Shown: piece by piece, positions 36,385 through 45,674 of the stretch | How positions within the stretch are numbered: position 1 is the stretch's first letter | Layout: each line of letters begins with the position of its first letter | Source: Chitinophagales bacterium | Lineage (GTDB): Bacteria; Bacteroidota; Bacteroidia; Chitinophagales; Chitinophagaceae | Length of the DNA stretch: 64,000 nucleotides | NCBI GenBank assembly: GCA_026931325.1 | Contig: JAIXLO010000160.1 | Span: forward strand, 124,001-188,000 | Direction: 5' to 3' | Program-made: the position numbers and the translations under genes | Notes under the pieces: generated by a model | Told to the model about the DNA's origin: nothing | Database searches by the model: none | The model's input: the letters and a program-made list of their open reading frames with translations, nothing else

Positions 36385-37407
36385 ATGTTAAAAGAATCAC
36401 AAGGTAGACCTATATTACATCGCGTAAAAGATACTGCAAAAGAAGCAGTAGAATCAATAGTAAATAAACCAGTTAAAGAGAAAGTTATTGTATTAAGAAA
36501 GTCTGATGACGAGCTAAGATCACTGATTTCCGGAAAAGAGCTTGGATCTGGAGATTTTTCTTTACCAGAACAGTTCGAGGGAAAAAGTCTACTAAATTTA
36601 GTAGATGAAATGAATACAAATTTAAATAGGTTAGAATATATTAATGTAATGTCGCTATTAGATGATTTTCATAGTAGATTATCTGCTCTTTCTATTGCAT
36701 TAGAAAAAACAAATAGACAGTTTCAAGGAAACTTTAGACAATTTTTAGTTGATAAAACAGAAAAAGATAAGAGAAAGAAATTATTAGAATTAGAACAAAG
36801 ATTAACGGCTACATCATCGCTTTCCTTTAATTTAATTAAAGAAGCTGGAGTTTTTGATTGGTTTCATAGGCATTTTTCTGAAAGCGGACGTATGTGGAAA
36901 CATTGGGAAAAAAATAATCCACAAGAAGCAAAAGAATTAAAAGCAGATACAAGTAAAGTAGTATCAGCAGCAGAATATTTAGTTAAATTTATTAACAATA
37001 TACTTAAAGCCATGTCAACTGATTTGGTCAAAAGAAATTTTTCATTATATGCAAAAAGCTGTAGAGAAATATTAATGGAAATAAGTAAATTTAATAAATT
37101 ATTTGTTAGGTATTATGAAAAAACCGTAAAACCATTATTAGAAGATTTAAAAAAAGTTGAACAAGAAGATTTAAAGAAAGAAAATGAAGAAGTAGAGGAA
37201 GAAAAAAGAAAACAAATGGAAGGTTTAGAAAAAAGTTTTCAAAAAGATGTTTCTGGCGATCTTGCTAGTCGAATTAAAAGCGAAGTGCCATTTGGCTCTG
37301 CATCAAGATTAGTTCATGAATTATATGGCAAAAATAAAACAACAACTTCCGAATATTCTGAAATAATTAAAGGTATTAGGAAACTATCTTTCATGAAAGT
37401 AAAATGA
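36385..37407 (+). CDS. hypothetical head-module protein with L-I-K-E-A-G-V-F-D-W-F motif
   Basis: 340 residues, unrecognised. Helical, with Lys/Glu coiled coil near 235-285. The segment N-L-I-K-E-A-G-V-F-D-W-F (near residue 152) recurs in altered form in the protein at 47435 (N-L-I-K-E-A-D-L-F-D-F), suggesting a shared binding or processing site. A Shine-Dalgarno-like TTAGGGA lies 7 nt before the ATG. The end overlaps the transglycosylase start. Confidence 0.55.
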   Translation: MLKESQGRPILHRVKDTAKEAVESIVNKPVKEKVIVLRKSDDELRSLISGKELGSGDFSLPEQFEGKSLLNLVDEMNTNLNRLEYINVMSLLDDFHSRLSALSIALEKTNRQFQGNFRQFLVDKTEKDKRKKLLELEQRLTATSSLSFNLIKEAGVFDWFHRHFSESGRMWKHWEKNNPQEAKELKADTSKVVSAAEYLVKFINNILKAMSTDLVKRNFSLYAKSCREILMEISKFNKLFVRYYEKTVKPLLEDLKKVEQEDLKKENEEVEEEKRKQMEGLEKSFQKDVSGDLASRIKSEVPFGSASRLVHELYGKNKTTTSEYSEIIKGIRKLSFMKVK

Positions 37408-38375
37408 GCCTTGGAACACAATTTTATAAAAAGTTAATAGAAGTATGTAACAGGACTGGAGTAAAGCCAGAAGATGCGCTATTAATAATGACATTAGAAT
37501 CTGGTTTAAATCCAGCGGCTTACAATAAAGATGGCGGAGCTTCTGGCTTAGTACAATTTATGCCAAAAATTTTAGAAAAAACGTATAAATTTAATCCTAG
37601 AGATCATGATAATAAACAGTTCAAGCAATTGAGCGGAGAAGAACAATTAGATTATATAGAGAGACATTTTCAAAATTTATCTAAATTAGTTGGAGGAAAT
37701 TTTAAATCCGCTGCTCAATTATATATTGCTAACTTTTTTCCAGTAGCATTAACTAACCAGCAGATTAAACAAATGAATCCAAGCGGAATCATTGTAAGAA
37801 AAGATCCAGATAAACAAATTTATAAATCTGTTTCTTTGGACTTTGAAAGAAAAGCTTATAATTCTAATAAGGGTTTAGATTATGATAAAGATGGAGTAAT
37901 TACTTATGGTGATATAGATGCTAAAATGAAAAATGCATCTAGATCCAAGATTTATCAAAATGCATTAAATGAATTAAATGCTGCAAAACAGCCTAGCAAA
38001 GAAGAAGGTAAAATAGAAATGCCAACAGAATTTATTGAACTTTTTAATATTTTAAAACAAGGTCAAAATATCTATGTTTATAGTAAAGATTTTGATGATT
38101 CATTTGAATTTGCTAGAATTTTAAAATACGCTATTCAAGAAAATTATGATAGTGAATGCTATATTTGTTCAGATAAAAGCGATGTTGGTTTAAAGGTGAT
38201 TGGACAATACGTTGATGATAATTTTGTTAAAGAAGTTAAGGAAGAGTTTGATAAGAATATAATAAATAGTGTACAATTTGTGAACGGCATGAATTTTGAT
38301 TATCCTGAAGTAACGCCTAATTATGAAGTAATGCAATTGAGAAAATTTCTATTAAAGAGGAACTATGGCGAATAA
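37404..38375 (+). CDS. lytic transglycosylase (SLT family) with extra C-terminal domain
   Basis: 323 residues. SLT fold: L-I-M-T-L-E-S-G-L-N-P-A-A-Y with catalytic Glu32, then G-A-S-G-L-V-Q-F-M-P and Y-I-A-N-F-F-P. An EF-hand/dockerin-like loop D-Y-D-K-D-G-V-I-T-Y-G-D-I-D follows near residue 155. The last ~120 residues form an unrecognised alpha/beta domain. It cleaves peptidoglycan; in a head/packaging cluster it is more likely virion-borne for DNA entry than the main lysis enzyme. ATGA overlap with the upstream gene. Confidence 0.85.
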   Translation: MSLGTQFYKKLIEVCNRTGVKPEDALLIMTLESGLNPAAYNKDGGASGLVQFMPKILEKTYKFNPRDHDNKQFKQLSGEEQLDYIERHFQNLSKLVGGNFKSAAQLYIANFFPVALTNQQIKQMNPSGIIVRKDPDKQIYKSVSLDFERKAYNSNKGLDYDKDGVITYGDIDAKMKNASRSKIYQNALNELNAAKQPSKEEGKIEMPTEFIELFNILKQGQNIYVYSKDFDDSFEFARILKYAIQENYDSECYICSDKSDVGLKVIGQYVDDNFVKEVKEEFDKNIINSVQFVNGMNFDYPEVTPNYEVMQLRKFLLKRNYGE

Positions 38376-38715
38376 ACAAAAAACATATGCCGAAACCATA
38401 GCAACTTTATTAAAAGACAAATGGGTAGAGATTTATTTGGGCGAAAAATATGAAGAAGTTCAACTAGAACAAATAAAAAAAGAATATCCGTCAGTAATTT
38501 GTGGAAAAATTATAGATGGCGTTGGAGATGTACTAATAGTTTCTTGTATGGCTTTATCAAATAATAAAAAAAATTTGCATAAAAACAAAAAAGTTTATAT
38601 AAATGCTTTTTCAATAAAACTAATAACTGAATTAATTGATGGCTCTGGGACTTCAACAATATTTGTTAGTACCAATGAAGCTTTAGATATTGTTAACAAA
38701 TTTGGTGACAAATGA
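38365..38715 (+). CDS. hypothetical protein, 116 aa
   Basis: Unrecognised small alpha/beta protein. It overlaps the transglycosylase by 11 nt; AGAGGAAC sits before the ATG as Shine-Dalgarno. The end overlaps the next gene (ATGATG). Confidence 0.55.
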   Translation: MANKQKTYAETIATLLKDKWVEIYLGEKYEEVQLEQIKKEYPSVICGKIIDGVGDVLIVSCMALSNNKKNLHKNKKVYINAFSIKLITELIDGSGTSTIFVSTNEALDIVNKFGDK

Positions 38716-39401
38716 TGATATCAAAAGTAGCTGATTATTTTGTGGAAAAGCTTTCATATATAAAAAAATTACCTTCTGGAAAATATAAAGTTTATTCAGA
38801 AAAAGGTAAAAATATGGGCGTTTTTGATTCAAAAGAGAAGGCGAAAAAGCGGCTAAAACAGATTGAATTTTTCAAGCATAAAAAAGCTTCTAAAATAGAT
38901 TTAACTACAATAGATGATTACAGTTATTCATCTATTCTAAGAAAACTTAGAAAAGAAATGTCTGATAACGAATTATTGGATTTTCAAAAAAATTTTAAAA
39001 AATATTTTGAGGAAGCTTATTTAAATGACGTTGAAAATCCACAAAAAATTGCTTTAAATAAAACTCTTCTTGATTTAAATAAAAAATTTGATGTAAAATT
39101 AGACAAAAAAGTAATTAAAACTGCAGCGATAACTGAGCTTGGCAATGCAGAAGAAGTTGGAAAATATTTAGCAAATATTGTAAAATTTACAATGTCAAAA
39201 ATCTCGGATGAGAAAAGACAACAATCTATTAATAAATTAAAATATAAAATATTAAATTTAGATTCATCTGAGATAGCTAATAAAAAAATGCCAGCTTCTG
39301 CAGCAATGGGTAATTCTATTACATTTATTAAGCATATTCTTTTTAATCATGATCCCAAATATGTAAGAGATGTACTAGAGAGTATTGCAAGGAATTTATG
39401 A
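38712..39401 (+). CDS. hypothetical protein with phage K-Y-K-V-Y-S-E-K-G-K domain
   Basis: 229 residues. Starts M-M-I-S-K-V-A-D-Y-F. The segment S-G-K-Y-K-V-Y-S-E-K-G, then F-D-S-K-E-K-A-K-K-R-L-K-Q-I-E-F-F-K-H, matches a short module that I recall as common in proteins of large phages; its function is unknown to me. The rest is helical. It overlaps its neighbours by 4 nt on each side. Confidence 0.55.
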   Translation: MMISKVADYFVEKLSYIKKLPSGKYKVYSEKGKNMGVFDSKEKAKKRLKQIEFFKHKKASKIDLTTIDDYSYSSILRKLRKEMSDNELLDFQKNFKKYFEEAYLNDVENPQKIALNKTLLDLNKKFDVKLDKKVIKTAAITELGNAEEVGKYLANIVKFTMSKISDEKRQQSINKLKYKILNLDSSEIANKKMPASAAMGNSITFIKHILFNHDPKYVRDVLESIARNL

Positions 39402-40165
39402 TATATAGATTTAAACAAATTATGCCTGGAGTTTATAGAGGATCTGCTCCTGCATCAAAAGATATTCAAAAGTTAATTGCAGACTATAATATAAAAAAGA
39501 TAATATCGTTAGATGCAAAGTCTGGCGAAAGAATAAAAAAAGCTTGTAAAAAACATAAAATAAATCATATTATTTTTCCAATGAATGGAGATAATAGAGA
39601 TATACTAAAAATAATACAAAATAATATTAAAGAGATTTTTGTAAAAAATGGACCAATCTTTATTCATTGTTATGCAGGAAAAGATAGAACAGGGTTTATT
39701 TCTGCGCTACTAGAATGTTTATATTTAAAAAAATCTTGTACTGAAGCAATAAATGATGCCAAGAAAATGGGTTTTGGATTATTTTTAAATAAGAAATATG
39801 CAAGTATGGTAAAAAAGTATGAAAAGGTTATTTGTTTGGCATGTAAACATGATCATGAGCATTATTGTGATAAAAAAGATAATAATAGCGCCGATATAGT
39901 TTCTAATGTCAGAGAATATAAAGGAGACAATAAAGATTCATATTTAGATCAAGGTCAAGTTGGAAGTTTTTCTCCAATGTTAAGTGTTACTAGACAGTAT
40001 CCTGCCGATTTAGTATATAATCCTCTAGATGAAAAATTTCCAGAAGTGTCTAAAGGGAATAATATTAATGAAGATAGAGTTCCAAGAGTTGGAACATATG
40101 ATAATGCCGCCGGAATTGTTGGCAGTGGTCCAGTAGAGCATTATGGAGGATTTTTACATGATTAA
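39398..40165 (+). CDS. dual-specificity/tyrosine phosphatase-like protein
   Basis: 255 residues. The N-terminal 150 residues have the cysteine-phosphatase fold: G-V-Y-R-G-S-A-P near residue 11, I-I-S-L-D-A, and the P-loop H-C-Y-A-G-K-D-R-T-G-F (Cys91, Arg97; C-x5-R). The C-terminal 100 residues start with a His/Cys-rich C-K-H-D-H-E-H-Y-C cluster and are otherwise Asp/Pro/Gly-rich, probably disordered or virion-anchoring. All catalytic residues are present. It could act on phosphoproteins, phosphoinositides or RNA ends. An unusual enzyme in a head operon. Confidence 0.83.
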   Translation: MIYRFKQIMPGVYRGSAPASKDIQKLIADYNIKKIISLDAKSGERIKKACKKHKINHIIFPMNGDNRDILKIIQNNIKEIFVKNGPIFIHCYAGKDRTGFISALLECLYLKKSCTEAINDAKKMGFGLFLNKKYASMVKKYEKVICLACKHDHEHYCDKKDNNSADIVSNVREYKGDNKDSYLDQGQVGSFSPMLSVTRQYPADLVYNPLDEKFPEVSKGNNINEDRVPRVGTYDNAAGIVGSGPVEHYGGFLHD

Positions 40166-40784
40166 AAAATCTTTTATTACTCAAATGTCATATCCTATTA
40201 CTGACGAAGAAAAACTAAGAGCAAAAAATTTATTAACTTATACAGATCATTCAAAAAAAGCTTTAAAAAAAGCAAAAGAGTTTTTAAATAAAATAAAAAT
40301 TCCTTTTACTAATAGTGAGAAGGCTAACGAAGAAATTAATCCAAATGATGTCATTGGTTCAAGATTTTGGCTAAGAAAATTTAGAGATGTATGTATAGAT
40401 AACTTTAATAAATTTAAAGAATATGCTTTATATACATTTTCAATTTTTGAATATTTTTCATCAGATAATCAAATATTGGGATTAATGAAAGGATTAAGCA
40501 GTAGTATTGATGATTTAGAAGATGAAGTAAATAAATTTTCAGGAATATTTGATAATTTAGATAGTAGTACATTTAAAGATGATATTTTAAAATATATTAA
40601 AAGTATTGAAGATAAATGTGATATTATTTTTAATTTGATTGAAAAAAGAATTCAGCCCTATATATATAAAAATGTTTTAGGAACAAATTGGATGGATTCT
40701 GTAAATAATAAAGTTAGAATAATGCCGCAGAAAAGACAACCTTTAATACCAACAATATTTAATATTTACCAAAATAAGAGATAA
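40158..40784 (+). CDS. hypothetical helical protein, 208 aa
   Basis: Start ATG 40158 is chosen because a perfect GGAGGA lies at 40145-40150. It overlaps the phosphatase stop. Helical, basic at the ends, unrecognised. Probably a head-assembly factor by position. Confidence 0.6.
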   Translation: MIKKSFITQMSYPITDEEKLRAKNLLTYTDHSKKALKKAKEFLNKIKIPFTNSEKANEEINPNDVIGSRFWLRKFRDVCIDNFNKFKEYALYTFSIFEYFSSDNQILGLMKGLSSSIDDLEDEVNKFSGIFDNLDSSTFKDDILKYIKSIEDKCDIIFNLIEKRIQPYIYKNVLGTNWMDSVNNKVRIMPQKRQPLIPTIFNIYQNKR

Positions 40785-40785
40785 A

Positions 40786-40923
40786 ATGTTTAAAAAATAT
40801 GGTGATGGAAAAGTTTTAAAAGTATTTAATGATAAAGATTTATTATCTGAATCAGAAAATTCAAAGAAAGAGGAAGTGGAAGAAAAAGATAATAAAAAAT
40901 TAAAAAATACTAAAGAAAATTGA
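40786..40923 (+). CDS. small hypothetical protein, 45 aa
   Basis: ATG 40786 follows the previous TAA by 1 nt; the frame ends at TGA 40921-40923. It begins M-F-K-K-Y-G-D-G-K, resembling the start of the next gene (M-F-T-K-F-G-E), and ends in a Glu/Lys-rich tail. A real but unrecognised small gene is likely, since it exactly fills the gap between coupled genes. Confidence 0.45.
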   Translation: MFKKYGDGKVLKVFNDKDLLSESENSKKEEVEEKDNKKLKNTKEN

Positions 40924-40938
40924 TATTGTTAAGGTATA

Positions 40939-43900
40939 ATGTTTACAAAATTTGGTGAATCCACTAATTTAAAAATTGAAGACGCTGCTACAGTGTCTCC
41001 ATTAATTAACGATAATATATTAGATGAATTTAAAAAAACAGCTAAAGCATTAAAAATATTATCTCCAGCCTCAGAAGATTTTTTATACTTTAGTACTATC
41101 GTAATGCACGCTGCGGAAGCTTCTGCAATTAATGATGATGGTACACCAAAGATGAAAAAAAATGGTGAGCCTGTTGCGGTAGGATGGGATGTAGATGCAA
41201 AAGGCTCATGGAAGTGGAAGACAAATGATGATGGTGTAAAGCCTTATCGCAATGCAAATTTAGATATTTTTCCTGAATTAGAATTAATTAAAGCGCATAA
41301 GAAATGGATAGGAAAGCCTTTATGTATTGACCATAAATCATCCTCTGTTGATTTTGTAAGAGGATACATAGTAGATACTTACTATGATAGAAATTTAAAA
41401 CGTATTGTTGCATTATGTGCATTAGATAAAAAGAACTATCCTGATTTAGCACATAAAGTATCGTCTGGTATTACTCCAAATGTATCAATGGGTACTGGAG
41501 TAGGCGTTGCAATATGTAGTGATTGTGGAACTGTTGCAAAGGCTGAAAAAGATTTTTGTAATCATATGAGAACAAAAACTTGTTATGGTGAAATAAATAT
41601 AGATCTTAATCCAATAGAATTATCTATTGTTGTAAATCCAGCAGATCAAAAAGCTCAAATAAAACATATTATTGCTGCAGCAAATGCATTGAATAGTTAT
41701 GTTGAAGAGAAGCAAAATCAATTGGATAAATTAGCTGAAAAAAGATATACTGCAAATATTAGTTTTTCTGATTATGATACTCCAAGAGATGATTATTCTA
41801 ATGGCGGTAGTGCTAGTTTTACAATAAATGGAAATTCTTTTGAAGAATTTAAAAAAGATTTAGAGAAGGCTATTAAACGATTAGAGCAAATAGCTGAACA
41901 AAAAACTAAATTAGAAAATACATCTTTAGAAATGGATAAAAATGAATCTGATTCAGAGACTGATTTTAATTTACAATCACCTTCTCAAAAATTAGCGGAA
42001 GACGAAGTAAGCAATTTAAAGAAAGTATTTTCTGCTCTAGAAAATAAATTAGAAAATTTAGTTAAAAATTTTGAAAAGTTATCAAATGGGGATAATATGT
42101 CTGAAATGAATAAAAAAGGTTATTACCAAGGAACAGTTGAACCAACTCCAGGTAAACCACAATATAACAAAGATCCTTTAAATGAGCATGATAGAGAAAA
42201 AGAAGATAAGCACATGCTTGTTGATGATTTAGGTGGCACTGAAGGAATGCATCCTGGAGTAAAAAGCGTAGGCATGTCTGAATTAGAAAGAAAAAAAATG
42301 CTAGCTAGAGCAGAAGCGGATGAAAGAGCCATGAAAAGAGCGAGCTATGTAGAAAAAGCTCAAGAAGCTATAGGTAAAAAAGAAGGATATTTTCAAGGCG
42401 GCGGCGGAGTTAATGAGCCAGCACCAGGAAAAGTAAAATATCCTGCTGATAAAATGAATATGGATCTCAGAGACGAAGATAAGCATATGGTTGGTCAAAA
42501 ACCTTTCCCTGGCGTTGGAGATGTAAATAAATTACACCCAAGTCCAAACTCAGCAGATGTTTCTGATGAACTAAAACGTAAACAGATGCTACATCGTGCC
42601 GGACTAGAAGGAAAATTTGTTAAAGTTGCAAATCCAGATGGATCTGTAAATTTTGATAAGACTTCATGGGAAATATATAATGATGGAAATCTAATATTAA
42701 GAGCATCTGTTAAAGAATTATCTGGCGATCGTGGTGAATTATTTTATGATTCAATAGCAACAAAAGAATTTGGCAAAACATTATTAAGCCAAGTAAAAGT
42801 TCAAGGGATTAATAAAGTGGCGCAAATGTATAAATTAGCACAAGCTGCTCCAGCCCCCGTTCAAGAGCAACCAGCCCAAACTGCTGATATGGGACAAATG
42901 CAAGAAATGCCAGCAGCTCCAGCGGCTCCAGCAGCACCAGCCCCAGAAGCAGAAGCTCAGCCAGAAGATATGACTGATTCAAAAGAGACTGCCCTAGACA
43001 AAGCAGAGAAAGTTAGAGATTTATCTTCTGACTTAGTTGAATCACTAAAAGGTCTTGAAGGTCAAAAATCAGAAATGGGAGCTATTGAAGAGACATTAGG
43101 TGCTCAAGCCTCATTTACATTAAAATCATTAAATTCAATGAGAGAACAACTAAGCGAAGAATTGTCAGATGCAATTAAGCAATGTGTTGCTGAATTAAAT
43201 GATCATGAAAAAGAATTAAAAATGATTGCAAAACTATGTGATCAAAAAATTCATAAAAAAGCAAGCAAAGATTTTGTAGATCCAATTTTTGAAGCAGCAT
43301 TTGAAGAGGCTGATGTAGCAATAGCTAATAGCTATGCCTTAATGGAAGCTTTTGTAAAATATGCCAGAGGCACTGAAGCTATAATGAAGAGAATAGCAAT
43401 GGAAGATGAGATGTCTAAAATGGATTCTGACAAAGATTCTGATGAGACTGAATCAGCTATTCAAGAAGTTCTAGACGAACTAAATGCAGAAAAAGAATCA
43501 GAAGAAATGGATGCAGACGATCATTGTGCTTCGGATGAAGATGATGATATGAATAATGCAGAAATGAAAGTAAATAAAGATGAATTGAAAAACCTAGAAC
43601 TAAAACCAGGAGATAAAGTGACAGTAGCTTCAGCTTCATTTGCAACAAAAGAAGGCAGAACTGCACTAAGAGCAAAATTAGCGGCAGATACACTAAAAGT
43701 TAGTCCATTATTACATGAAGCCCATCCAAAAGGTGGAACTGAAACAGACTTAGATGTTCCAGTTGCAGACGATTTAGCTTTGGTTGAAGATTTAGAAGAA
43801 GTTCATAAAGCAGTAGAAGAAGTAGCAAAAGCTTCTCCAAAAGTAAGAAAAGATGCTGAAATGATAAATACTCTAATCTCTCAAGGATCAATTACCGAAG

Positions 43901-44361
43901 AAGATTTAGATGGTTTAGTGGCAGAGGGGGTTGATAAAGCTGCTGTAGAATATTATAAAAAATATTATGGCGAAGCAGGTAAAGAAGGAAAAGAATTTGC
44001 TGACGCTTTATTAAGAGAACAAAAGAAATCAGCTTCTGTAGATGAATTAGCAAAAGAGAAAGTAAAATTAGCCAGTGCGTATGATTTAGCATATGAGATG
44101 GCTGCAAAACAATTAATTGCAGATAGCAAAACAGCAATTTCAGAAAAAGTTGATGAAATAATGAAATTTAATGATGATAACTTTATGACTCTAAAAAGAA
44201 TTGTTGCTGATTATAAACCAGTAACAAACGTCAAAACTGCATCATTTAAAGTTCCATCAGTAGGATTTACGGACTCTAATGAAAATTATACTCCACAAAG
44301 CGATGACTTAACTACACAATTAACATTCGCTTTATCAAATCCATCAAGAAGATTGTTCTAA
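40939..44361 (+). CDS. prohead protease fused to a scaffold-like polyprotein
   Basis: 1140 residues. Residues ~40-235 look like a phage head-maturation protease: C-I-D-H-K-S-S-S (candidate His), V-S-S-G-I-T-P-N-V-S-M-G (candidate Ser), then C-S-D-C-G...C-N-H-M...C-Y-G-E and P-I-E-L-S-I-V-V-N-P-A-D. Next come a coiled coil (270-380), two tandem Y-(Y/F)-Q-G...E-D-K-H-M...R-K-x-M-L-x-R-A repeats (~390-545), K-L-A-Q-A-A-P-A-P and an Ala/Pro linker (~630-680), helical and acidic segments, and a scaffold-like C-terminus. It probably assembles the core and cleaves itself and other head proteins. AAGGTATA precedes the ATG. Confidence 0.68.
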   Translation: MFTKFGESTNLKIEDAATVSPLINDNILDEFKKTAKALKILSPASEDFLYFSTIVMHAAEASAINDDGTPKMKKNGEPVAVGWDVDAKGSWKWKTNDDGVKPYRNANLDIFPELELIKAHKKWIGKPLCIDHKSSSVDFVRGYIVDTYYDRNLKRIVALCALDKKNYPDLAHKVSSGITPNVSMGTGVGVAICSDCGTVAKAEKDFCNHMRTKTCYGEINIDLNPIELSIVVNPADQKAQIKHIIAAANALNSYVEEKQNQLDKLAEKRYTANISFSDYDTPRDDYSNGGSASFTINGNSFEEFKKDLEKAIKRLEQIAEQKTKLENTSLEMDKNESDSETDFNLQSPSQKLAEDEVSNLKKVFSALENKLENLVKNFEKLSNGDNMSEMNKKGYYQGTVEPTPGKPQYNKDPLNEHDREKEDKHMLVDDLGGTEGMHPGVKSVGMSELERKKMLARAEADERAMKRASYVEKAQEAIGKKEGYFQGGGGVNEPAPGKVKYPADKMNMDLRDEDKHMVGQKPFPGVGDVNKLHPSPNSADVSDELKRKQMLHRAGLEGKFVKVANPDGSVNFDKTSWEIYNDGNLILRASVKELSGDRGELFYDSIATKEFGKTLLSQVKVQGINKVAQMYKLAQAAPAPVQEQPAQTADMGQMQEMPAAPAAPAAPAPEAEAQPEDMTDSKETALDKAEKVRDLSSDLVESLKGLEGQKSEMGAIEETLGAQASFTLKSLNSMREQLSEELSDAIKQCVAELNDHEKELKMIAKLCDQKIHKKASKDFVDPIFEAAFEEADVAIANSYALMEAFVKYARGTEAIMKRIAMEDEMSKMDSDKDSDETESAIQEVLDELNAEKESEEMDADDHCASDEDDDMNNAEMKVNKDELKNLELKPGDKVTVASASFATKEGRTALRAKLAADTLKVSPLLHEAHPKGGTETDLDVPVADDLALVEDLEEVHKAVEEVAKASPKVRKDAEMINTLISQGSITEEDLDGLVAEGVDKAAVEYYKKYYGEAGKEGKEFADALLREQKKSASVDELAKEKVKLASAYDLAYEMAAKQLIADSKTAISEKVDEIMKFNDDNFMTLKRIVADYKPVTNVKTASFKVPSVGFTDSNENYTPQSDDLTTQLTFALSNPSRRLF
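42112..42620 (+). repeat. two diverged tandem ~65-90-residue modules inside the protease/scaffold gene
   Basis: Module 1 starts near 42112 (K-K-G-Y-Y-Q-G, P-G-K-P-Q-Y, E-D-K-H-M, M-H-P-G, R-K-K-M-L-A-R-A). Module 2 starts near 42382 (K-E-G-Y-F-Q-G, P-G-K-V-K-Y, E-D-K-H-M, L-H-P-S, R-K-Q-M-L-H-R-A). The order of landmarks is the same, which shows an internal duplication at protein level. Confidence 0.65.
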
Positions 44362-44371
44362 TAACTTTCTA

Positions 44372-44404
44372 GATTCGGGGGGAGGTTTAAATCTCCCTCG
44401 AATC
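44372..44404 (+). terminator. stem-loop after the protease/scaffold gene
   Basis: GATTCGGGGGGAG pairs with CTCCCTCGAATC around GTTTAAAT, giving a GC-rich stem with one bulge, the strongest GC block in this neighbourhood. A T-run appears only 10 nt later (44414-44419), so termination may be partial. It separates two head genes. Confidence 0.55.
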
Positions 44405-44430
44405 AAAATAATATTTTTTATAGGAAACCA

Positions 44431-44967
44431 ATGAAAAAAATAAATATGTCAAATGATATTGCTCAATCCATGGATGCTTACTTAAATAGCGCGGAATTTA
44501 ATTTTCTATTTAAAAAAGCAGATCTTTTAGATGATAAAGTTGAAGAGTTAACAAAAGATGAAGACTTAGATGTTAGTATGGAAGATAAAGAATTAATGTC
44601 TGACGAATCTTTTGAAGACGAAGCAGAGAAAATGGATTTAGATGAGGAAATGAGTGAGTATGATCTAAATACCAATTTAGCTGTCGATGGGTTATTAACA
44701 GCTTCTGCGGCATTAGATGAAATTGGAGCAGAAGAGGCTTCAACCGCAGTGCTAAAATTAGCTAGCTTAGTTTCTCAAGCAAAAAAGAAAAAAATGGATG
44801 ATAAAAAGAAAGAAAAAGAAGATAAAGCTAAAGCCAAAGATAAAAAAGATAAGAATGAGGCAAAAGATAAAGAGATGAAAAAGAAAGAGAAAGAGAAAGA
44901 AATGAAGAAAAAAGAAAAGGAAAAAGAAGAGAAGGAAAAAGCCAAAGCAAAGGCAAAGAAAAAATAA
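44431..44967 (+). CDS. highly charged Lys/Glu-rich protein, possible core/internal head protein
   Basis: 178 residues. The first half has L-F-K-K-A-D-L-L-D-D and acidic stretches. The last ~60 residues are almost only K, E, D, A and M (repeats of K-K-K-E-K-E-K-E), likely a single charged helix. A strong RBS ATAGGAAA precedes the ATG. Position after the protease and composition fit a scaffold/core protein (compare the charged T4 core proteins gp67/gp68) or a DNA-condensing internal protein. Confidence 0.55.
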   Translation: MKKINMSNDIAQSMDAYLNSAEFNFLFKKADLLDDKVEELTKDEDLDVSMEDKELMSDESFEDEAEKMDLDEEMSEYDLNTNLAVDGLLTASAALDEIGAEEASTAVLKLASLVSQAKKKKMDDKKKEKEDKAKAKDKKDKNEAKDKEMKKKEKEKEMKKKEKEKEEKEKAKAKAKKK

Positions 44968-44976
44968 TAGGATAAT

Positions 44977-45549
44977 ATGTTTAAAATAGACAGTTTTGAA
45001 AATGAACTATATGATTCAATGAATGGTCTTTTAAAAAAGCAAGCTAAAAATCAACACACAATTGAAGAGAGAAAAAATTTAAAAACTGTTCTAGCTTTTA
45101 ATGCAATTGCTCTATTATTAGAAGAAAATAATCTTATTCATCAAGCAAAAATTGTAACCAAATTTTTAGGAAAAGAGGCTTCCTTTAATGATTTAGTAAA
45201 CGCATTTGATGACAAGTTTAAATTAGAAATGAATGAGGAAGTACAAAATCATTTACAATTTTTATTTAGTCAAGCTGGCGTTCCAAATGAAACAATTCAT
45301 AAAATGATTAAAAAAGAGAGTTTTTCTAGCCTCGAAAATTTATTTAACTCTAAATTTTCAAGAGCAGTAAAACCAGTACTAAATCATGAAAATGAAATCT
45401 CTTTCTTTAATAAAAAAGAAAAAGAAAGTGGTAATAAAATATTAAATAATATTAAAAATATAAAAGCAAATAATTCATTAAACACAAAAGTTGAAGAATT
45501 ATCCCCAAAGACAGAAATACGTGTGTTTGATGATTTTGAAGACGATTAA
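44977..45549 (+). CDS. hypothetical head-module protein, 190 aa
   Basis: Unrecognised helical protein. Its N-terminus M-F-K-I-D-S-F-E-N...G-L-L-K-K-Q-A-K shows the recurrent Lys/Ala tag. The transcription unit ends here at a strong terminator (45578-45602). Confidence 0.55.
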   Translation: MFKIDSFENELYDSMNGLLKKQAKNQHTIEERKNLKTVLAFNAIALLLEENNLIHQAKIVTKFLGKEASFNDLVNAFDDKFKLEMNEEVQNHLQFLFSQAGVPNETIHKMIKKESFSSLENLFNSKFSRAVKPVLNHENEISFFNKKEKESGNKILNNIKNIKANNSLNTKVEELSPKTEIRVFDDFEDD

Positions 45550-45577
45550 TAAAACATATTTTTAATTTTAATATTAT

Positions 45578-45602
45578 GGACGCTTAGGCGTCCTTTTTTT
45601 TA
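45578..45602 (+). terminator. rho-independent terminator
   Basis: Perfect stem GGACGC-TTAG-GCGTCC (45578-45593) followed immediately by a run of T. One of the clearest terminators in the window; it closes the protease/scaffold unit. The following A/T-rich 45603-45674 likely holds a promoter for the decoration-like gene (TATTAT at about 45634-45641 is one candidate -10). Confidence 0.9.
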
Positions 45603-45674
45603 TTTTTAAATTTTAATAAAAGTAATATTTTTATATTATTATGAAATAAAATTAATATTTTTTAATAAGGTAAA

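Noticed and set aside
44372..44404. tRNA-like sequence (TCGAATC after a GC-rich stem)
   Set aside because: No acceptor stem, D arm or anticodon arm can be drawn; it is a simple stem-loop.
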